Source of the DNA: Pelagihabitans sp965238025
Lineage (GTDB): Bacteria; Bacteroidota; Bacteroidia; Flavobacteriales; Flavobacteriaceae
Assembly (NCBI GenBank): GCA_965238025.1
Contig: OZ250162.1
Coordinates: 3,224,001-3,288,000, forward strand
Length of the DNA stretch: 64,000 nucleotides
Reading direction: 5' to 3'
Shown piece by piece: positions 17,619-27,097 of this stretch. Made by a program: the position numbers and the translations under genes. The first letter of the stretch is position 1. Every line of letters begins with the position of its first letter. The notes beneath the pieces were generated by a model. The model worked only from the letters and a program-made list of their open reading frames with translations. It was not told where the DNA came from and ran no database searches.

Positions 17619-18787
17619 TACAGGAAGGCGAACTACAACAACTACAAAAAAATCACGCTGATTTATTCGAAATCGATACCAATCTAGATCGCTTGGTAAA
17701 GAAAATTGAATTGTTGAGTTATGTAAACCCGCTAAATATAGAGAAGGAAAAGCATCAGTTTTTTGCCTCAAAATATACGCTCGACCCCCTTTTCAGATAT
17801 CCTAAATTAAAATTCAGCCCTTACAAGCTTCATCGGTCGTTCTTTTCACAACGTTTGGAGCGCATAGCGGACGATCAGATCAGAACCATGTACATGGAAA
17901 TCGTCTACTACTATTCGAACATGGTACAATGTATCGAAACCATTGGGCAGCGAAAGAAATTTCATTATAATTCCTTACGCATATATGGCTCGCCAACCGA
18001 GAAAGACGTTGAAAATGCACGGTTTATACTTCACTATGCCAATGAGCCAATGAGCTCGGATATGGAGAAAATATACAACTCTGAAGATGCCAAGTCGTAT
18101 TTCGAGGATTTCTCAAAGCAGTATGATTTTCCTTTGAATATTAAATTTTCGACTCATATCGCCGCGGATGCCATGGTGAGCAACGCCTCGCAATCACTTT
18201 TGATAAAGCGCAATGCGAAATTCAGCCAAAACCAGCTTTTAACCCTTGCAAACCACGAAATAGGGGTACATCTGGTCACCACCTTTAACGGACAGCAGCA
18301 ACCTCTAAAAATTTTCTCAAACGGATTTCCCAAAAACGTTGAAACCCAAGAAGGGCTAGCCGTTTTTAGTGAATATATGAGTGGTGCGCTCACCTTAAAA
18401 CGCTTAAAGGAACTGTCCTATCGGGTTTTGGCATCAGATAGTTTGATTAAGGGGTATACCTTTTCAGATACCTTCGATTTAATCCACAATCAATATAAAC
18501 TTAATCGGGATGATGCTTTTTCCATCACCTTACGGGCACATAGGGGAGGGGGCTTTACCAAAGACAGACTGTATTTAAGTGGGCTTCGAAAAATCTACAA
18601 ACGCTATCTGGAGGAGGAATCTATGGAGGTGCTGTTATCCGGAAAAGTATCTTTGGATTATGAATCACCCATAAACAAGCTCTACAAACTAGGACTTGCC
18701 CAAAAGAATGTACATACCAATTTGGCATACCTACAAAATTTAAATAGCAATAAAACGCTAGACTTTATTTTAAATAATTTGAAGTAG
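17615..18787 (+). CDS. DUF1704 / 'QEGLA motif' zinc metallopeptidase-like protein
   Basis: A 390-residue protein of the family annotated 'flavohemoglobin expression-modulating QEGLA motif protein'. It has a zinc motif HEIGVH (His214-His219) and, 26 residues on, QEGLA (245-249) whose Glu is a likely third ligand. The family includes eukaryotic MATCAP, a tubulin carboxypeptidase that removes C-terminal tyrosine, so a carboxypeptidase role is a reasonable inference. The start overlaps the amidohydrolase stop by four bases, implying translational coupling. Confidence 0.82.
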   Translation: MIQEGELQQLQKNHADLFEIDTNLDRLVKKIELLSYVNPLNIEKEKHQFFASKYTLDPLFRYPKLKFSPYKLHRSFFSQRLERIADDQIRTMYMEIVYYYSNMVQCIETIGQRKKFHYNSLRIYGSPTEKDVENARFILHYANEPMSSDMEKIYNSEDAKSYFEDFSKQYDFPLNIKFSTHIAADAMVSNASQSLLIKRNAKFSQNQLLTLANHEIGVHLVTTFNGQQQPLKIFSNGFPKNVETQEGLAVFSEYMSGALTLKRLKELSYRVLASDSLIKGYTFSDTFDLIHNQYKLNRDDAFSITLRAHRGGGFTKDRLYLSGLRKIYKRYLEEESMEVLLSGKVSLDYESPINKLYKLGLAQKNVHTNLAYLQNLNSNKTLDFILNNLK

Positions 18788-18803
18788 GTTTGGCTTAATA
18801 ATA

Positions 18804-18844
18804 AATTGCTCAAACCGACCGAAATATTGTCGATTTGGGCAATT
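18804..18844. terminator. long hairpin between convergent genes
   Basis: Sixteen-base arms (18804-18819 and 18829-18844, AATTGCTCAAACCGAC against GTCGATTTGGGCAATT) pair with one G-T wobble and one mismatch. It lies in the 69-base gap between the convergent DUF1704 and MuiA-like genes, so it probably terminates both, although T-runs are weak. Confidence 0.6.
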
Positions 18845-18856
18845 CACTGTGTATTA

Positions 18857-20953
18857 TTATATAGAAATTCTTTTGTACTTCGGGTATTTTACCTGAAATG
18901 AAAAGCTTTCCGTCCTCGTTTCCTTGGGAGTTAGTTTTAAATTCCACGTCAATAACCCTTTTTTGTCCTCATAATCTGCCGAGTAGGTTGCTATGTCATC
19001 CACTTTGATATCCTTGTTTTGAGAAATGGGAATTCGATCCATCAATTTTAAGTTGATGGCAACTGCCTTGTTATTTTTTACTTCTAAATCATACATTCTA
19101 TTCAAAATACGATTGCTCCCCATAAAGGACTTACTTTTGAAATTCTTGTTTTGTTTTCTTGTCACCGTAATATTCTGATCCAACCCCAACGAAACTGTCA
19201 TCTCTTTTTTAGTCGTATAAGGATCAATGGTTGTTTTTCCTGAATAGGTGCCCTTAAAGTAAACACTTGCTTCTCCAGGCAAGAGGTTATACTGCTCCCA
19301 GTCCTTAAAAGTTGTTGTTAGGAAAACATTTTCGTTTATGATGGGGGCGGCAAAATATTCGTATTTTGAATCCAGTTTGAATGTGTTAATTTCAATTGCT
19401 GTGATATCTCCATCAGAGGCAATGGAATAGGGGTTTTTGATTACAAACTTAGTCGTTGTTACATCATCTTGACTAGTACTCTTTTTTGTTGTTATAACCA
19501 TAATGCCATTGGCGCCTTGGCTTCCGTAAATTGAAGTAGCTTTGGCGCCTTTTATCTCTTCCACCGATTGTATTTCGTCCATATCTAAATCACCATCCAC
19601 AAAATCTGTGGTGACTACGCCATCTATGATGTATAATGGTGGATTCGGAGGTGAGTTATATGATTTATTTGTAATGGAGGAGGTTCCTCGTACGGTTACA
19701 CCAGCAACCCTGCCCTGTAAAACATCTTCAGTGCCTACCGAACTCACTGCATATCCCAGCGCTTTTCTTTCTCTTTTGATTGCCATACCCGTTACAACTA
19801 CCTCTTCAAGCGCTTCAAAACTTTCATCTAGCCTAATATTCATTACTGAAGAATATATGGGCAATTCAGTAGTATTGAAACCAATATAGGAAACAACCAA
19901 TTCTTGTCCATTTTGAACATCCAAAGAAAAATGACCATCAAAGTCCGTTTGAGTCCCTTTGGAGGTTCCTTTTATAACCACATTTGCCCCTGCGAGCGGA
20001 ACACCCGATTCGTCTACAATCGTCCCGCTAATCTGTTTTACCAAAGGGTTGTAGACATAGCGTTTCTTTCTTGTCACCTTCGTATTTCTATGCCGATATC
20101 CGTTGGTGAAATTTAAATACTTTGTTCCCAAGGTAGGTTTTGCAACATTTACATTAGGGTTTCCAGTCGATAGGATAATGTTTACATTATTCCAATCGTT
20201 TCCGGTTTTTTGATATACATGTGCTTTGTATTTCAATGACAACGGGGTGTTGATATCCTTGGATTTGATATCGTAATTAGGAATCCATCCCGCATCCTGA
20301 ACTTGATAGGAAACAATAAGGCTGAGGTTGCTATCTACTGGAGAATCAAAGGTTATTTTTATTTCTCCCTGCTCTTTTTCTGGGACGTTATTGAGTTCGG
20401 CCATCTGCTTTTGTATTATTCTTTCCTCATCATTTAGGCTCTTCACTGCTATATTCGCTTTGAATATTTCATTTTTAATAGCGGTAATACGCTGTCGATA
20501 ATAGGTGCTGATTTCTTTTACTTTTTCAAGGCTTAAAGCTTGAGATCTAGCACTAACCGTTCGGTTGGCGTAAATAACTTGTTCCTCTTCTTCCAGACCG
20601 GATATTTGATTCTTTAACATAGCTATTTCCAGAGCGATAGCCTCAAGTCTTACTTGTAGCGGTAAAGAAGTACTTTTGTCTTCCAAAATGGGCATAAAGT
20701 TGATGTCATATGACATAGATAAAATAGAAACATTCTGTAGCCCAGAAATTTGAATACTACTTTCATCAATTTTAGTGGAAAGTCCGGTTAGGGTAACCTC
20801 TGAAGTTCCAGGTGCAAGCCTACATTCCGCTGTTCTAGTAATACTGGCACCATTTAAGTATACGGTTACCTCCTTTATTTGGGAGGGAATTTTTCCGTCG
20901 TTGCCGAAAATTAGCAAAGGCACTGAAACAAGAAACAAAATAAGATTTTTCAT
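18857..20953 (-). CDS. MuiA-like DUF4139 protein with inserted CarboxypepD-reg and TonB-plug domains
   Basis: A 698-residue exported protein (signal peptide about residues 1-17). Residues about 20-120 match the N-terminal domain of mucoidy-inhibitor MuiA proteins (KEVTVYLNGASITR), about 80-185 is coiled coil, and the DUF4139 beta domain starts near 200 (SYQVQDAGWIPNYDIKS). At about 306-372 a carboxypeptidase-regulatory domain is inserted (SGTIVDESGVPLAGANVVIKG), then at about 385-490 a receptor-plug module (PLYIIDGVV, EIKGAKATSIYGSQGANGI). DUF4139 resumes after 500. No 22-strand barrel follows, so it is not a SusC receptor. Function unknown; assembly on the cell surface is an inference. Confidence 0.85.
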   Translation of the reverse strand: MKNLILFLVSVPLLIFGNDGKIPSQIKEVTVYLNGASITRTAECRLAPGTSEVTLTGLSTKIDESSIQISGLQNVSILSMSYDINFMPILEDKSTSLPLQVRLEAIALEIAMLKNQISGLEEEEQVIYANRTVSARSQALSLEKVKEISTYYRQRITAIKNEIFKANIAVKSLNDEERIIQKQMAELNNVPEKEQGEIKITFDSPVDSNLSLIVSYQVQDAGWIPNYDIKSKDINTPLSLKYKAHVYQKTGNDWNNVNIILSTGNPNVNVAKPTLGTKYLNFTNGYRHRNTKVTRKKRYVYNPLVKQISGTIVDESGVPLAGANVVIKGTSKGTQTDFDGHFSLDVQNGQELVVSYIGFNTTELPIYSSVMNIRLDESFEALEEVVVTGMAIKRERKALGYAVSSVGTEDVLQGRVAGVTVRGTSSITNKSYNSPPNPPLYIIDGVVTTDFVDGDLDMDEIQSVEEIKGAKATSIYGSQGANGIMVITTKKSTSQDDVTTTKFVIKNPYSIASDGDITAIEINTFKLDSKYEYFAAPIINENVFLTTTFKDWEQYNLLPGEASVYFKGTYSGKTTIDPYTTKKEMTVSLGLDQNITVTRKQNKNFKSKSFMGSNRILNRMYDLEVKNNKAVAINLKLMDRIPISQNKDIKVDDIATYSADYEDKKGLLTWNLKLTPKETRTESFSFQVKYPKYKRISI

Positions 20954-21112
20954 GGTGGTTATTTTTTAAAGTTTGGGTAAACTTATAACCAACCATGTTT
21001 ATTGACAATCAAGAATACGGGAGACATGAATTTGAATGAGCAAAGTATACTTTTCGTTTAGTAAGCTCCAAAATTTAGTCCGTTATCCATATTTAATAAG
21101 TGCACCAAAATA

Positions 21113-22360
21113 TTACTTCACCTTAAAATTCGTGCTACTAGGTAATTCAAAGCCCTCAAGATCGAAGAAGGAAATTGCGGCTAGAAGATGATCAAAGATA
21201 TCTGCCATAATGTACTCGTAACTTTCCCACCGTTTATCGCTGCTAAAGGCGTAGATTTCTATAGGAATACCTTGAGCAGTTGGGGCCAGTTGGCGCGCCA
21301 TAATCATCATTTCCTTATTAATGCCCGAATGCTTGTGTAGATAGGCATCTATATATTTTCTAAAAACCCCAATATTGGTCAGGTTCCTTCCATTTATCAA
21401 TAGTGATTTGTCAATTTGATTTTCGGTATTGTATTTCACAATATCAGCGCTTCTTTTTTGAAGGTAATCAGTTAACAGTTGAATTTTTTTGAGGGGCTCC
21501 ATATCTTTTTCGGTCAAAAATCGAATACTTTCCTGTTTTAAGATCAAGGCTCTTTTGATACGTCTTCCCTTTGAATTTATCATTCCGCGCCAATTCTTGA
21601 ACGAATCTGAAATAAGGCCATAGGTAGGAATTGTGGTTATGGTCTTATCAAAATTTTGAACCTTAACGGTGGCCAGGTTTATTTCGATAACATCGCCATC
21701 TGCCCCGTATTTTTCGAAAGTAATCCAATCCCCGATACGCACCATGTCATTGATGGATACCTGAATACTTGCGACGAACCCTAAAATGGTATCGCGGAAA
21801 ATAAGAATTATCACTGCCGATGCCGTGCCCAAAGCGGTAAGGAATTTCCAAAGTTCTATGCCCGTAATAATCGAAAAAGCATAGAACAGTCCAACGGCCC
21901 ATGAAAAAATCATAAACACTTGAATATAACTGTCTATGGGTTTGTCCTTAAGATTGGCCAGGGTTTTAAGAAAGTCTTTTATGGTATGGAGCAGGCTTCT
22001 CACCACCCATAAAAATAGCAAGATGCCGAAGACCTCAATTGATTTGAGTAAAAAGGATTCCGTCATTGGAAAATCCCTAAAGATGGTTGGGATTGCTTTA
22101 TAGGCCAGCACCAAGGGGATTATATGGGCTATATTTCTCGGCGCCCTATTCTTTACCAACAAATCATCAAAATGGGTTTTTGAGTTGCTCGAAAGCCTTG
22201 TAAAAAGGCCAACCAGGACTTTTCTAAGAATAAAATCGACCAATAATAATATAATCAAGAGTGCGATAAGTAGGATGAACATATTGATATAGGACGCCCA
22301 CTCGGCAGAAAGCCCTATTTTCACCAAATAATCATAAAGTAAATGTGATAATCCTTCCAT
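21113..22360 (-). CDS. MscS-family mechanosensitive ion channel
   Basis: A 415-residue inner-membrane protein with four to five N-terminal helices, the pore-lining segment GTASAVIILIFRDTILGFVASIQVS, and the beta domain after it (VRIGDWITFEKYGADGDVIEINLATVKVQ). The length and extra N-terminal helices place it nearer YbdG-type members than small MscS. It opens under membrane tension in hypo-osmotic shock. Confidence 0.9.
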   Translation of the reverse strand: MEGLSHLLYDYLVKIGLSAEWASYINMFILLIALLIILLLVDFILRKVLVGLFTRLSSNSKTHFDDLLVKNRAPRNIAHIIPLVLAYKAIPTIFRDFPMTESFLLKSIEVFGILLFLWVVRSLLHTIKDFLKTLANLKDKPIDSYIQVFMIFSWAVGLFYAFSIITGIELWKFLTALGTASAVIILIFRDTILGFVASIQVSINDMVRIGDWITFEKYGADGDVIEINLATVKVQNFDKTITTIPTYGLISDSFKNWRGMINSKGRRIKRALILKQESIRFLTEKDMEPLKKIQLLTDYLQKRSADIVKYNTENQIDKSLLINGRNLTNIGVFRKYIDAYLHKHSGINKEMMIMARQLAPTAQGIPIEIYAFSSDKRWESYEYIMADIFDHLLAAISFFDLEGFELPSSTNFKVK

Positions 22361-22416
22361 TTAAAAATGTTTTGGGGTGTCCAGTATCGCTGATAAAGCT
22401 CATAAATTATACAATA

Positions 22417-22424
22417 CAAAATTA
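22417..22424 (-). promoter_or_regulatory. possible -7 box of the MscS-like gene
   Basis: On the reverse strand this reads TAATTTTG, an exact TAnnTTTG match 56 bases upstream of the ATG. There is no TTG at the expected distance, so support is limited. Confidence 0.3.
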
Positions 22425-22615
22425 GGGGATTAGGGTTAATAACCGGTCATTTACTTTAACCTTTACCGTATAATTATTGTTTTAAACTAGCTGAATTCAT
22501 TTGTCCCGGTAACCTGTTCAAAAAAAGTATTTTCGTAAAACGCCTTTTTTTAAAACGCGCAGCAGCACTATGTAACGTTTTTATTGTAAATCATCAATTC
22601 TAATACACTGAATGA

Positions 22616-24472
22616 ATGTCTAGAACCTTTCTTTTTTCCCTCATCACTCTTTTGGGTATATACGCTAGCGCCCAAGAAATTCCAAGCTTTGGTACGGTAA
22701 AAAGCCATGAATACTATGTAGGGCAACTTGCAAATGCAAAGGATCAGGATTTTCAGCAGATAATCGGTTTGTATAATGACTACATTCTGCGTAATCCAGA
22801 TGATATTATTGCGAAAATAGAACTGTGCAAGTTTATAGGAAATTCTTATATCGATGAATATGAAGAATACAATCTAAAATATCAGGAAACGGAGGCCTGT
22901 ATTTCAAACTTGGCAAATGCGCACCCAGAAAACCCCAAAGTTCTTATTTATCAGGCACAAAATGCCTATGGTGAAGATAAGTTAGAGTTGTTGAATACCG
23001 GTAAAAACCTAATAGAAACGAATCGGACCGCATGGTTAAACGATGAAATTGCCGAAATCAATAGGATGTTGGGTGATTACCATTATGAGGAAAAACTGCG
23101 CGCCCTGCGCTATTATAAAAAAGCCCAAAAATTTAATGATGAATTGGACCTGTCTTTGGATATCGGCAAAATTTACTACGAACAAGGAGAGCTTGAAAGG
23201 GCCAAAGAGGTACTACTTCCAAGTTTAGAAAAAGACACTGCACTCTGGGTTCTTAATCAGAAGGCTGATTTATTGATCAAAATGGACGAACCACAAAAGG
23301 CCATGTCTTTATTCGATGCGATCGAAAAAAGGGATTCTACGTTTATTGACAATGAAGAGATGGCAAATGCGCTTACGGGTCTGGGGAATTTTAAAACAGC
23401 CCGGGAGTTTTTGGTGAGGGATACCATCCAGGAATGGGGGAAGTTAAATGCAAAACAACGATTGTTCAATCATGACGTAAAACATTCAAGTGGAACAACC
23501 ACCCTTAGCACCTATCGCGAGTTACAAAAGGAAAGTACCTACGATGATTTTTTTGGTATTAAAAGGTTTCGCATTTTCCTAAAGGACCCCTTCCTATGGT
23601 GGAACTCATCTGATGTATTCCGCATTTTTTTGCTACATATATTGGTGCTAATCGCATTTTTGGTGCCTTATCTATGGGTACTCCCGGTATTTGGGCTTGG
23701 AACATTTTTGAAAAAGAATAATGTTTCGATCGTACCAAAGCTAAATTTTACTTGGAATATCGGTCATTTTTGGTTGATAAGTTTCCTTTACGTTTTAGCA
23801 ACCATAGTCACAATTTTCATTTTCGAATATCAGGAAAACATTAATTATTATTTTGATTTAGGCAGTAGTTATGGAAGCGAAGATACTGATCAGGAGTTAT
23901 TGGCGAATGAAATGATTCTTTTTGTCCTTTTTATGGCCGGTGCCACGTTACTTGTTTTAAATCGGAAAAAATTAGGAGACGTGTTACGCACAAATTCCAG
24001 CGTGCGTCAAATGATAGGCCTGAGCATATTGTTTGTGGTTTTCAATCGCATTTTTATAAAGGGATTAAGTTTTTTTGTTGATTTGGAGAGTGATACGGGC
24101 ACGAATATCATACTCAATGCTCAAGAAGAAATTATGGCCGTTATGTCGCAATATGGGTTTCTGGCTACCGCGCTTCTTGTGGCTTTGATCGTACCGATTT
24201 ATGAGGAAATCATATTTCGCGGCGTAATATTAGGTTCTGTGGAGAAGTATATAGGGTTTAAGGGAGCGAACGTATTTCAAGCCACTTTATTCGCATCGGT
24301 TCATGATGAATTGTCTCTTTTTCCGTTTTTCTTTGTTTTCGCCCTGATAACTGGTTATTGGGTCAAAAGAAGCAAGGGGTTATTAACAGGAATCTTTTTT
24401 CACGGCATTCATAATTTGACCATTCTTATTGCCTTGTATTACATCTTAAGCTTAAAAAGTGTCGGTGTTTGA
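22616..24472 (+). CDS. TPR-repeat protein with C-terminal CPBP (Abi/CAAX-type) intramembrane protease
   Basis: A 618-residue fusion with a signal peptide (cleavage after YASA). Residues about 30-300 contain tetratricopeptide-like repeats predicted to lie outside the cytoplasm; about eight membrane segments follow. The C-terminal part has the CPBP glutamate motif EEIIFRG (about residue 530), a second motif ATLFASVHDE and a third FFHGIHN. CPBP proteases are glutamate-type intramembrane peptidases; the TPR region probably recruits the substrate. It ends one base before the convergent DCC-family gene. The ATG at 22612 is out of frame. Confidence 0.85.
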   Translation: MSRTFLFSLITLLGIYASAQEIPSFGTVKSHEYYVGQLANAKDQDFQQIIGLYNDYILRNPDDIIAKIELCKFIGNSYIDEYEEYNLKYQETEACISNLANAHPENPKVLIYQAQNAYGEDKLELLNTGKNLIETNRTAWLNDEIAEINRMLGDYHYEEKLRALRYYKKAQKFNDELDLSLDIGKIYYEQGELERAKEVLLPSLEKDTALWVLNQKADLLIKMDEPQKAMSLFDAIEKRDSTFIDNEEMANALTGLGNFKTAREFLVRDTIQEWGKLNAKQRLFNHDVKHSSGTTTLSTYRELQKESTYDDFFGIKRFRIFLKDPFLWWNSSDVFRIFLLHILVLIAFLVPYLWVLPVFGLGTFLKKNNVSIVPKLNFTWNIGHFWLISFLYVLATIVTIFIFEYQENINYYFDLGSSYGSEDTDQELLANEMILFVLFMAGATLLVLNRKKLGDVLRTNSSVRQMIGLSILFVVFNRIFIKGLSFFVDLESDTGTNIILNAQEEIMAVMSQYGFLATALLVALIVPIYEEIIFRGVILGSVEKYIGFKGANVFQATLFASVHDELSLFPFFFVFALITGYWVKRSKGLLTGIFFHGIHNLTILIALYYILSLKSVGV

Positions 24473-24473
24473 T

Positions 24474-24884
24474 TTAAGATAAGAACTTTGCTTTCAACTC
24501 CGGAGTCGGTACCATACATTGGTCCCTTTTGCCATACCATTTGTAGCGATTACGTGCCACAAAATCGTATACGATATTCCGTAAACCACTGGGAATCAAA
24601 TTTATTACGTTTGAAATAGTACGATATCCTTTTAAATGCTTTGCGATTTCCAGAGCCGCCCCAGATTTGGTATAATAGACCACTCCTGGCTCGATCATAA
24701 TAATGGAATCTACCTTTGAAATGTCTATTCCCCGTTCTAAAATCAGCTTTTGGCCCACCTCGCTTTGTAAGGCAGCAAAACGAAATACATCATGTTTGTC
24801 ATGTTTAATGATAAACTGAACAGAAGTATTGCAAAGGTTGCAAACCCCGTCAAATAAAATGATTTTATGTACGCTTTGTGCCAC
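24474..24884 (-). CDS. thiol-disulfide oxidoreductase DCC family protein (DUF393)
   Basis: A 136-residue cytoplasmic protein with the DxxCxxC motif that names the family (FDGVCNLCN, about residues 11-19). Remaining sequence (FRFAALQSEVGQKLI, SGAALEIAKHL) follows the DUF393 pattern. Biological role unknown. There is no in-frame ATG before the motif, so it starts with GTG at 24884, 12 bases after the MutS2 stop on the same strand; the two are probably co-transcribed. Confidence 0.88.
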   Translation of the reverse strand: MAQSVHKIILFDGVCNLCNTSVQFIIKHDKHDVFRFAALQSEVGQKLILERGIDISKVDSIIMIEPGVVYYTKSGAALEIAKHLKGYRTISNVINLIPSGLRNIVYDFVARNRYKWYGKRDQCMVPTPELKAKFLS

Positions 24885-24895
24885 TTATTGTTTTC

Positions 24896-27070
24896 CTAGT
24901 TTTTCATTCTTTCTACCAACTCTAATTGGTCTACACTCACATTGGTCGTAAACATACCATAATTCACCACGGCCTTATTTTTCTCCAGTTTATCCACGGT
25001 TCCAATGGCTTTACCATCGTGCAGGCGTACGCGGTCACCAAGTTTAAAAACGGGTTTTGGCTTGTTTCTTTCTTTGACAATAGCCTTTTTCTTCGCTACT
25101 TTCTTTTCCTCTCGAATAATCTTAACCTCTTTTTGTACCTCTTGGGCCACCCGGTTTTTTTTCGTCCGTTCCGCTTTCGCCTGATTTGCCGTTTTCTTTT
25201 TTCGCTTGCTGTTTTCGGTCTCCACAATACGAAGTAATTCTGAAACCAATACCCGCTTTTTTTTATCCTGAAAGTACTTCTCTGCCGCTGTATTTATCTT
25301 ATTTCCCAAATGGATCATTCGCTGGTCGTGATCGTATAATTCTTGATAATTTTCAAGTTTGGATTTAATTTTTGCGTTCAATTTTTCCAGTTTGGCCGCT
25401 TCCTCCCTTGCTTTGGACTCCTCCAGTTCCAATCTAGAGCCTGTTTTAGCCATTTTACTGCGTTCTTTTTGCAATTTGGCTATCGTCGCATCAAAACGAA
25501 CCTTACCGCGCTCTATTTTCTTCTTAGCCCTGTTTATGAGCGAGTAGGGGATGCCGTTCTTTTGGGCCACCTCAAAAGTAAAAGAGCTACCTGCCTCGCC
25601 CAATACCAATTGAAATGTGGGCTCGAGGGTGTTGCCGTCAAAAAGCATATTCGCATTGGTGGTATGGGGCAGTTCATCTGCCAATGCCTTTAAATTGGCA
25701 TAATGGGTGGTAATAACGCCATAAGCACCTCGTTCGTAAAAGACCTCCAGAAAAACTTCGGCCAAGGCCCCGCCAAGTTCTGGGTCGCTTCCTGTACCGA
25801 ATTCATCAATAAGGAAGAGCGTATCGTCATTACACTTTTTTAAGAATCGGTTCATGTTTTTAAGCCGATAACTGTACGTACTTAGGTGATTTTCAATGGA
25901 TTGATTATCACCTATATCCGTTAAAATTTTATCGAACAAACAAACAGAACTACGCTCGTGAACCGGAATCAAAAGTCCGCTTTGTATCATTAATTGCAAT
26001 AGTCCTATGGTTTTTAGGGTAATGCTTTTTCCACCGGCATTGGGCCCTGATATTACCGTAATCCTATTTTCTGGGTGTAACTCGATTGTTTGTGGATGTG
26101 TTTTTTCATTTCGTAATCGATTGCTCAAAAAGAGTAAAGGGTGGTAGGCATCCCTTAAAAACAAGCGCTTTTCGCTATTTATCTTCGGCATTAAAGCCTC
26201 CATTTTAGAGGCATACTTTGCCTTTCCGGCCGTAATGTCCAATGCTGTCAAGAACTCCTGGTAATCCATTAAAAGTGGGGCAAAGGGGCGAATGAAGTCC
26301 GTCAACGAATTTAAGATACGCTGTACTTCTTCCGTTTCGTCGAATTCCAAGTTGTTGAGTTCCCTGCTATATCTTAGGGTAGCTTCCGGCTCAATATAGA
26401 CAATGCTGCCCGTCTTGGAAGTCCCCATAACGGTACCCTTTATTTTCCGACGGTACATGGCCTTTACGGCAAGAACACGGCGATTTTCAACAATAGACTC
26501 CCGGATGTCGTCTAGATAGTCCGAGCCATGATATGCATTTAGGGCCGAAGCGAAACTTTGCCCAATTTTGCCTTTTACCTGATTCATTTGTCCGCGAATG
26601 GTAAAAAGTGCATCCGAGGCCCTGTCTTTCACCTCTCCAAACCGGTCTATCACTTTTCCGATTTCTGCTGGAATGTCTGCCTTCGCCTCAATACGCAGCG
26701 ATTCAGTATGCAATAGCGGATAATATTCTTTGAACTTCTTAAAAAAATTTTTCTGCAACGATACGGTATTACAAATACTGGTAATTCTTTTGAACCCGCC
26801 TATTTCCAAGGTTGTATTCTCTATTTGCAATAACTGCAATTCTCCGCTGATGGTATCAAATCCGTGGTTGGGAATACGGTTCTCACTGATTAACGAGGCC
26901 AAATATTCGGAGGTTTTACCCAGCGCATCCAAAATGGACCCTTTATCTGCCAAAGGGGCAATTAACAACGCCTGTTCCCTTCCTAAATCTGTAGTGCAAT
27001 GGTCACGTACCTGTTGCAAAACGGTAGGGAATTCAAGGTCTTGAAGTGTTTTTTTAAGAATCTTATCCAT
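24896..27070 (-). CDS. MutS2-type ATPase lacking an Smr domain
   Basis: A 724-residue member of the MutS2 branch: core/clamp helices (residues 1-300), Walker A GPNAGGKSITLKT, Walker B region FLIDEFGTGSDPE, and a long charged coiled coil (about 510-660). It ends in a small beta domain (VFKLGDRVRLHDGKAIG). Canonical MutS2 ends in an Smr nuclease domain; none is visible. MutS2 acts on branched DNA or collided ribosomes rather than mismatches. The ATG at 27070 was preferred over an upstream in-frame start because MDKILKKTLQDLEF is the family N-terminus and a -7 box lies at 27090-27097. Confidence 0.88.
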   Translation of the reverse strand: MDKILKKTLQDLEFPTVLQQVRDHCTTDLGREQALLIAPLADKGSILDALGKTSEYLASLISENRIPNHGFDTISGELQLLQIENTTLEIGGFKRITSICNTVSLQKNFFKKFKEYYPLLHTESLRIEAKADIPAEIGKVIDRFGEVKDRASDALFTIRGQMNQVKGKIGQSFASALNAYHGSDYLDDIRESIVENRRVLAVKAMYRRKIKGTVMGTSKTGSIVYIEPEATLRYSRELNNLEFDETEEVQRILNSLTDFIRPFAPLLMDYQEFLTALDITAGKAKYASKMEALMPKINSEKRLFLRDAYHPLLFLSNRLRNEKTHPQTIELHPENRITVISGPNAGGKSITLKTIGLLQLMIQSGLLIPVHERSSVCLFDKILTDIGDNQSIENHLSTYSYRLKNMNRFLKKCNDDTLFLIDEFGTGSDPELGGALAEVFLEVFYERGAYGVITTHYANLKALADELPHTTNANMLFDGNTLEPTFQLVLGEAGSSFTFEVAQKNGIPYSLINRAKKKIERGKVRFDATIAKLQKERSKMAKTGSRLELEESKAREEAAKLEKLNAKIKSKLENYQELYDHDQRMIHLGNKINTAAEKYFQDKKKRVLVSELLRIVETENSKRKKKTANQAKAERTKKNRVAQEVQKEVKIIREEKKVAKKKAIVKERNKPKPVFKLGDRVRLHDGKAIGTVDKLEKNKAVVNYGMFTTNVSVDQLELVERMKN

Positions 27071-27089
27071 CCAGGTAAAAAATCGAGAG

Positions 27090-27097
27090 CAAAGGTA
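27090..27097 (-). promoter_or_regulatory. -7 box of mutS2
   Basis: On the reverse strand this reads TACCTTTG, exactly TAnnTTTG, 19 bases before the ATG at 27070. The identical octamer is used at aroC. Confidence 0.5.

Noticed and set aside
18857..20953. Interpretation as a SusC/TonB-dependent receptor
   Set aside because: Plug and CarboxypepD-reg are present but no outer-membrane barrel; the flanks are MuiA/DUF4139.
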